Below are positions 58,527 through 64,000 of a DNA stretch of 64,000 bases, one piece after another (within the stretch, counting starts at the first letter, position 1; every line of letters begins with the position of its first letter). The stretch is from contig JAPFBL010000003.1 of assembly GCA_026182355.1 (NCBI GenBank), forward strand, positions 372,001 through 436,000. Direction: 5' to 3'. The DNA is from Hermatobates lingyangjiaoensis. Lineage: Eukaryota > Arthropoda > Insecta > Hemiptera > Hermatobatidae. The translations under genes and the position numbers were made by a program. The notes beneath the pieces are model-generated. The model ran no database searches. It was not told the DNA's origin and saw only the letters and a list, made by a program, of their open reading frames with translations.

Positions 58527-58529
<3 letters not shown>

Positions 58530-58561
<32 letters not shown>

Positions 58562-58760
58562 ATACATACACATATATGATTCGCGCTCCGTCCTTCGATG
58601 TGGGGAGATTTCTCTCACTTCGACCTCTCTTCCAGTTTACTCCTGATGACGAACAACAGTTCGAAATATTGAGAAATCCGTAAGTGTGCTTTTTATTCCT
58701 TTTCCTATGTCGTGCTTTGTGTAATTTAAAGTCATATATATATATATATATATACACAAT
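58530..58760 (+). mobile_element. PLE-B-like 3' end between two (AT)n tracts
   Basis: Plus-oriented terminus: CTGATGA (58643-58649), C, a GAAC-AACA-GTTC stem, GAAAT (58663-58667), ATTGAGAAATCCGTAAGTGT and a TTTCCTATGTCGTGCTTTGT tail. (TA)n at 58532-58558 and 58735-58754 border it exactly. The body is missing, so it is a solo terminus of about 175 bp. Confidence 0.75.
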
Positions 58761-59053
58761 TAAAAGAAACGGTCCAGCGGACTTTTTTACAATAAAATAA
58801 AAAACGAAGGAAACACACAGAAAGACACAGACATAACTCACATCGATATTTCGACAATCGTCGTCATCAGGAGGTGCGAAGAGCGAAGAGCGAAGAGTCC
58901 CGCAGGAAGACAGGGCGGTACTGAACTCGGAAACCGCAGCCAGTACCCCACCACTTACCACCAAGCGGGGGAAGGGAAGGAAGGAAATGAAGAGCCAAAT
59001 TAAGACGTAAAAGGAACGAGTAAAAATTATAACTATAAACTTTATAACTATGA

Positions 59054-59263
59054 CTTCATAGGGCTTCAGTCGGCCAACGCAGTAACTATCCTGTAGCCAT
59101 CCATGCGAACTCGCATGGACTCAGTTTCAATGACTGTTTCAGGGTTCAGATCCTGAAACAGATCCCCGAATCCAACAATAAAGTTACCCTAAGAGCTTCA
59201 GAGGAGGCATACATATGCTTACTTGATGCTCGCTCTTCCCCCGGACTCAACCTCAACCGATAA
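59054..59263 (+). pseudogene. PLE-B endonuclease C-terminus, undamaged tail
   Basis: Open plus-strand stretch of 69 codons to a TAA, truncated upstream. It reads LHRASVGQRSNYPVAIHANS, HGLSFNDCFRVQILKQIPES, NNKVTLRASEEAYICLLDAR, SSPGLNLNR. The pattern is the end of a PLE GIY-YIG endonuclease: (A/S)xxxHxxxxxHxxxF followed by RASEEAxI, with the conserved Glu, and a final PxLN. PLE-A has the same layout (AGHAINEGHTFDF, then LEMLYI). The tail is repeated in decayed form at 2541-2690 and 60015-60138, so this copy defines the family. Without the YxG core and the reverse transcriptase it has no activity. Confidence 0.8.
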
Positions 59264-59271
59264 TTTATTTA

Positions 59272-59400
59272 TGATTTATTTATTTATTTATTATTTTTTA
59301 TTTATTTATTTATTATTTTTTATTTATTTTTTATTTTACTTTTTATTTATTATTTTTATTAATTTTAATTTGATTTATCTACTTTTTTATAATTTTTTAT
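59272..59400. repeat. (TTTA)n-rich low-complexity tract
   Basis: Runs of TTTATTTATT with irregular T tracts inside the PLE-B 3' untranslated region. The foldback at 1555-2215 has the same kind of tract at its centre. Confidence 0.8.
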
Positions 59401-59664
59401 AGTTATAATTTTTACTCGTTCCTTTTACGTCTTAATTTGGCTCTTCATTTCCTTCCCTCCCTTCCCCCGCTTGGTGGTAAGTGGTGGGGTACTGGCTGCG
59501 GTTTCCGAGTTCAGTACCGCCCTGTCTTCCTGCGGGACTCTTCGCTCTTCGCTCTTCGCACCTCCTGATGACGACGATTGTCGAAATATCGATGTGAGTT
59601 ATGTCTGTGTCTTTCTGTGTGTTTCCTTCGTTTTTTATTTTATTGTATATATATATATATATAT

Positions 59665-60140
59665 ACATATATATATTAACACATAGAAAAGAACAGAGAA
59701 AGTCACTACAAAACTCACTTCGATATTTCGACATCCATCGTCATCAGCAAGAAGTATGAAGTATTAGTGTTGAGAAGCAAACTGCAACTGACCTCCAGAG
59801 AAATTAGCCCAGTGCTGCCCCCCAACGAAGGAGAGCAAAAATAGAAATCCCTCCAATATTTATTTATAAAACCAGATAAAAAGTATAATATCAAATAATA
59901 ATCAAGACAATGATAAGTATGAAAACAAAAAAGTAAAAACAATGAGATCAATAGGATATTAATAATATATAAAGTAAAGAAAAAATATTTTTTTTAAGAA
60001 AAATTAATTACGGTAGAGGTTAAGACCAGGAGGAGAGCGTGCCCCAAGAACATATAAATGCCTCTTTAGAAGCTCGAAGGATGACTAGGGATATAGGCCT
60101 GGGGATTTGCTTAAGGTTCGTACCCTGAAGCAATCATGTA
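59665..60140 (-). mobile_element. PLE-B copy with decayed endonuclease tail
   Basis: Minus-oriented. Terminus at 59675-59760 (ACTTCGATATTTCGACATCC, ATCGTCATCAGCAAGAAG), then an untranslated region, then at about 60015-60138 a broken coding tail. On the minus strand this gives DCFRVRTLSKSPGLYP in one frame and SFELLKRHLYV, ARSPPGLNLYRN in others, the counterpart of DCFRVQILKQ...SSPGLNLNR. Bordered on the right by an (AT)-rich scrap and a PLE-C end. Confidence 0.72.
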
Positions 60141-60159
60141 TATATATTAAATATATATG

Positions 60160-60310
60160 CCTTCGTCAGAGTCAAAAACCCAGCTGAGTTGGGTTTTTGA
60201 CTCTGACAATGACCGCTTGTTACGGTTGAAAGATCTTAGTCTTTTTTCCCATTTCTTATTGTGGTTTGATCATTGATTGTTATTTCACGTGTTTATGTGA
60301 AATCTTTTTA
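60160..60310 (+). mobile_element. PLE-C 3' end with short inverted stub
   Basis: A 16-bp inverted stub (GACTCTGACGAAGGC on the minus strand, GTCAAAAACCCA) is followed by the plus-oriented terminus GACCGCTTGTTACGGTTGAA, CCATTTCTTATTGTGGTTTG, TTATTTCACGTGTTTATGTG. The hammerhead-like box is altered to CTGACAA. The left arm is almost lost, an extreme case of the head-to-head form. Confidence 0.75.
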
Positions 60311-60319
60311 TATATTAAT

Positions 60320-62395
60320 ATATATGAAACATTAATAATCAACAATAACTCTTGATGTAATATATGAATTAAAGAATTTAGCTTTACTATAAAAGAAATC
60401 TTGAGGTAATATTTCATGTTTTATATTGGCCTTCTTCAGATATCGATGTTTTGTTAAAAAGTCAAAACTAAATCTATAATTTAATGACTTATTATCGTTG
60501 ATCTTATATTAAATTTTAAGACAAAATCGTTGTTAATTAAATAGTATCCCAGCGAATCGCTTCCATTAAGACTAGAGCATTTGACTAGGTCAGACGCTGT
60601 ATGGATTTTAAAATAGAACAGAACAGTTCATGTACCATGCTGGCTTTTTCTGGAGATAAGATTAAATTTAGAGCTAACATTAATGACAGCATCTATTTTA
60701 GAGTTTTTCATGGAATCAGTAAGGTTAGATTCAAGTTGCAAATAACTATGATATCCCTGATTAATAATACTTTTTAACTATGGCAGCTTAGTTTTTCTTC
60801 ACAAATGTTTTAGTAGAATTAAAGCAATTTTCAACGGTCGATAAACATTTTTCAAAGGTAAACATAGGTTAACTTCAACAAGCACACTTTTAGAAGACAG
60901 TTAAAATAAATTATTATAAATTTAAAAGAAAAAACGTAAACATTCGGTATGACTTCTCTAAAACCACTTCAATTAGGGAATGTATCTTTAATGAATCCTG
61001 AAAACATTTAATACTAATAAATTTAAAATAAATCGTACTTAATTGAGTAATTAAATATTTATTTTAACAAATTTATCAATTTCTAAATAAACCATCACAA
61101 AAATCTTATCATAGTATTGAATTGTTTTAGTTGATTATTCAACACTTATAAAATATAAGTTATACCATGAAACTTATACAATTTTATAAATAAATGTAAT
61201 ATACAATCATGAAATACTTAATGATTAACGAATTGGATAGAATACATCTTCAGAAAAAAAAGATATGCTGGATACAATAAAAAATAAAAGAAATAAAATT
61301 TGAAAAAGGAGAGCAAAGCAAAAACCACTAAATGAGTGAAGACTAAATATCAATTGAGGCGTGAGATGAATTGGGCAACTCACATACGAGTACAACCTGA
61401 TGGACATGACCAACTAGACGAATTATATTAAATGGCTGCCTCCAAGAGGAAAACATACGTTGGCTATCCATAAGTCCCAACGTGATATGATACAGTCAGG
61501 TATACAAATCCATAAAGGAAGCCCTAAATATGCCATACTAAAGCATGTACAGTAGGAATATTCTGTAACAATATGAAGATTTTAGAAATCAGCCTTTATA
61601 GAGGCTAAGCTCAGAAATTTACTTCCTTACCAAGTGTCAGTTACCTTATGAAAAAAATCAACAGTCATTGTCTAGATTCCAACGCTCAACTATTATTACT
61701 AGCAGCAAGCATACCAGATCATACTTGACTATTAGTTCCTCATATATCATAGCTCACGAGCCAATAGGAAAATGAAATAAAGTAGTTCAAAAAGGAAGGG
61801 ATCGACCAAATTGGTGCCAAAACATGTATAATGGTAATCACGAGGAATATGGTCCAACGTCTAAAGTTCGAACTGGGCTGACCACACTAAATTATTCGAA
61901 GCATGGAATAATCACGTATGTAGTTATTATTTTATTAAAATTTATTTGGAGATTTCCAAAAATATTCGTGGAAGAAATAATGGACACTTAAAGACTGGAA
62001 TTGTAAGGAAGAAGTTTTTTAACAACTTTATGAGGGGTTATTATGGAAATTGTCAACTGTTGTCATTTTAAGGTTGCAATAAAAACAGTGAAGTATTTTT
62101 GCTAGACAGTTGTTGTAATTCTTTTATTTAAAATAATATACCCTGAGACTTCATTGAATACAACTTAAAATTATAAAGTCTATTTATTTTTACAATTACT
62201 TAAATGATTGCATATACCTGTGATTTAATTAGTTTTATTCAATTAGACGCACAAATGAACGTTAATTAAATCTATTTAGTTATAATTAATGGTTCCAACC
62301 AACTATCGATTTAAATTCAATTAAATATTTATTTAAATTTAGTTAATTTTAGTATCATCAAAGAAATACCTCAATACAGTTACATTCAATGAACA
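60320..62395. other. Non-coding stretch, possible SINE scrap
   Basis: AT-rich DNA. At about 61518-61580 GGAAGCCCTAAATATGCCAT and GTAGGAATATTCTGTAAC weakly resemble the SINE 3' body (GGAGTCCTAAATTTTGCC, GTAGGGATCTTTAAC). No gene is supported. Confidence 0.4.
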
Positions 62396-62399
62396 AACT

Positions 62400-62512
62400 A
62401 CAATGTGAAATGGGAAAACAAGACTAAGATCTTGTTTTCCCATTTCCCATAACATATTGTGGTTTGATCATTCATTGTTATTTCACGTGTTTATGCGAAA
62501 TTTTTCACAGTT
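62400..62512. repeat. PLE-C foldback without its centre
   Basis: GAAATGGGAAAACAAGACTA and AGATC are followed at once by the complement ATCTTGTTTTCCCATTTCCC, then ATTGTGGTTTGATCATTCAT and TTTCACGTGTTTATGCGAAA. The stem-loop module has been deleted, leaving the outer parts of the two arms fused at AGATCT. Confidence 0.75.
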
Positions 62513-63369
62513 ACATTCATGTGCTTCTGTAGGAAATATAGAGTAATTAAAGTATTATATTCGGGTCAAAATTTGATATCTGTGTTTTCAACTGAAATAC
62601 ACATCTTGAAATCCTCTGGTCAGATAAAATGAAGTTCATAAATTGATATGTTATTTGAAAAGTTATTCCTAAGGCTCAAATACTGCCTAAATGAGTGAGG
62701 TAATTTTACACTTAAATATTATTCATTCAAACAAAGAATAACAATTATATTGCATGATAAGAGCATAATAAAATAAAATATTGAAAAAAAATAACGGAAA
62801 AGTATGAAGTTTTCACTGTTTGCAATCACCGGTAATTTAGTTTCATTTTGTGTGTACTTATATATATATTTTTTTCAAATCATTCATAAACTTGTCTCTT
62901 TCCAAACAAGTTTGAAGGTGTTGTAATATTTAAAGTGCTGGATTTGTTTATAAATTTTAATATAATCTTTTACAACTTTTACACCTCTAACAGCCTTCTA
63001 GAATATAGATGTCTATAATAGGTTGATCACAATTTATCTTATAAATGCAATAGTAAATAGTAAATTTGCTTTCAAAGAAGTAATTTCTTTAAAATTGTGA
63101 ATATTATAGAAAATTATCTAATTATTCAATCAATATTTCAATTTAGCATTCTGTTTCGTACAAAAGTTATTTGAAAAAGTTTGGGCTAACAGCATAATTT
63201 TCCTGTAGTAAGTTTCAAAAAGAATTAAACTAAAAATGAAAATATTTGTAATACATCCTAAGCAACAAACAAACTATACAAAATATAAAGCACTAATATT
63301 CTTTTCCATTCTTCATATTTAAAAATTTTATGAGGATAAAAGTTATTCAGTCGCTTTGAAATCGGCTCA

Positions 63370-63631
63370 ACAAAAACAGTTTTTATTTAAATAATCTTTG
63401 AGAGAAACTAAAAATTTGATACTAAAACCTTTACTTATTGTAATTTTAAAAAGTAAAAAATCGAACACTATAAACAGCAGCATCTTTAAAACTTTCAATT
63501 TTAAATTAATCAAGTAAAATGCTTCTATCAACGTTTTACAATTCTTATCTTTGCAAAAGAAAGCATAAATTAATTTGCACATTTTGCCTTAAAGTTTCTC
63601 AAAAACCAGTAAAACACTAAAGAAATTTAAC
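63370..63631 (-). promoter_or_regulatory. 3' untranslated region with AATAAA signal
   Basis: AATAAA on the minus strand at 63387-63382, about 245 nt after the stop codon of the 63632-63736 exon. A T-rich run follows downstream on that strand. The distance is normal for an animal 3' untranslated region. The minus-strand frame at 63367-63582 within it has no signature and is taken as chance. Confidence 0.5.
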
Positions 63632-63736
63632 TCAGTATTCAAGATCTCCATCATCTGATTTGCCAAAGCGTCCCAGAAAACGGAACTGTTTGGTTATAAC
63701 TTCATTAATCGCATTATATATTAAAGCATTAGGTAC
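63632..63736 (-). CDS. Terminal coding exon of an unrecognised gene
   Basis: Minus-strand exon with acceptor AAGGATTGCAG ending at 63737 and a TGA at 63634-63632. Read in phase 0 it encodes 34 residues, VPNALIYNAINEVITKQFRF then LGRFGKSDDGDLEY. The mix of helix-forming residues with an acidic C-terminal tail looks like a real protein end. It is unlike the Ser/Pro-rich supervillin-like exons, and the stop plus downstream AATAAA make it the end of a different gene that extends beyond position 64000. Codons are AT-rich, so composition gives less support than for the other exons. I do not recognise the family, and no function is proposed. Confidence 0.5.
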   Translation of the reverse strand, partial: VPNALIYNAINEVITKQFRFLGRFGKSDDGDLEY

Positions 63737-63739
63737 CTG

Positions 63740-64000
63740 CAATCCTTAAATTAATTTAGAGAATTTGATTTTACAATTACTTTCTCAGATTGAAAAAAAA
63801 AAGAGATTCAATAATTTGTATGTTACACCGTACATTACATAGCTGATAATTTTACCATAGTGCATTCATATTACTCTTACTTCAAGTGCACTTCTGTGTA
63901 GTATTAATCGAATAGTTGTTGTTGCTAAGTCACCAAAATGTGTGCATCCTACTTTATGCTGCAGCTATGAAATTTCTTCCTTCGTTAGTTCAGACCGAAT
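63740..64000. other. Intron of the unrecognised gene, nothing else seen
   Basis: AT-rich sequence upstream of the terminal exon acceptor, running to the end of the window. No further exon is supported. Confidence 0.4.

Larger units (their letters stand above)
58770..59645. mobile_element. PLE-B head-to-head pair with endonuclease tail
   Basis: Arms 58786-59043 (minus) and 59392-59644 (plus) are almost perfectly complementary over about 255 bp. The right arm contains CTGATGA (59565-59571), C, GAC-GATT-GTC, GAAAT (59583-59587) and ATCGATGTGAGTTATGTC. Between the arms lie an endonuclease tail (59054-59263) and a (TTTA)n-rich 3' untranslated region. Plus reading order is tail, untranslated region, terminus, so the right half is a 5'-truncated PLE-B. 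The left arm is a shorter inverted copy. Long minus and plus frames on the arms are mirror by-products. Confidence 0.85.

Noticed and set aside
58560..58964. Minus-strand frame of 134 codons, and its plus-strand twin at 59471-59686
   Set aside because: The two are mirror images on the arms of a PLE-B palindrome, run through (AT)n and the terminal module, and lack any domain.
1..64000. CRISPR arrays, operons, riboswitches or bacterial mobile elements
   Set aside because: The DNA is eukaryotic in structure; the regular repeats present are microsatellites or retroelement palindromes.

Overview
The window looks like AT-rich nuclear DNA from a multicellular invertebrate. The evidence is split coding sequence with GT/AG borders, introns of 1 to 18 kb, many (AT)n microsatellites, a tRNA-derived SINE, Jockey-like LINE tails and several families of Penelope-like retroelements (PLEs). 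Nothing bacterial, organellar or viral was seen. An arthropod is my best guess for the host, but the sequence does not settle it.

Host genes. Small, GC-richer, hydrophilic exons on the minus strand fit one very long gene that resembles supervillin, an actin- and myosin-II-binding membrane-skeleton protein of the villin/gelsolin superfamily. Four well-supported exons lie, in transcript order, at 32228-32364, 17502-17612, 15991-16149 and 700-901. Every junction between them is phase 1, so they can be joined without breaking the frame. Two weaker candidates at 57419-57498 and 39007-39100 extend the chain upstream, again with matching phases. All encode low-complexity, Ser/Pro/Glu/Lys-rich sequence, as expected for the disordered N-terminal half of supervillin. 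The gelsolin repeats and headpiece would lie beyond position 1. A separate minus-strand gene ends at about 63.4 kb: its last coding exon (63632-63736) has a good acceptor, a stop codon and a downstream AATAAA. I do not recognise its protein.

Mobile DNA. The introns are filled with PLE copies, densest at 43-53.5 kb and 58.5-60.3 kb. The best is a head-to-head pair of near-identical elements (43126-46782, called PLE-A here) with a reverse transcriptase (YVDD) and a GIY-YIG endonuclease; one copy has a 1-nt frameshift and both are 5'-truncated. A decayed third copy follows at 47.3-48.35 kb. At least three further families (B, C, D) are present as 3' ends, endonuclease tails, reverse-transcriptase relics or N-terminal fragments. 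Many copies are palindromes of two ends facing outwards, bordered by (AT)n. Nearly all the 3' ends share a small structured module: CTGANGA, one unpaired base, a perfect stem-loop, then GAAA. It resembles the hammerhead-ribozyme core reported for PLEs, but with an extra base. A SINE family (34.2, 38.1 and 21.7-22.2 kb), two LINE tails (6.4 and 24.3 kb) and an unclassified interspersed repeat called R1 here (8.5, 22.4, 49.9 and 50.8 kb) complete the picture.

The remaining long stretches are AT-rich intronic or intergenic DNA in which I see no gene.
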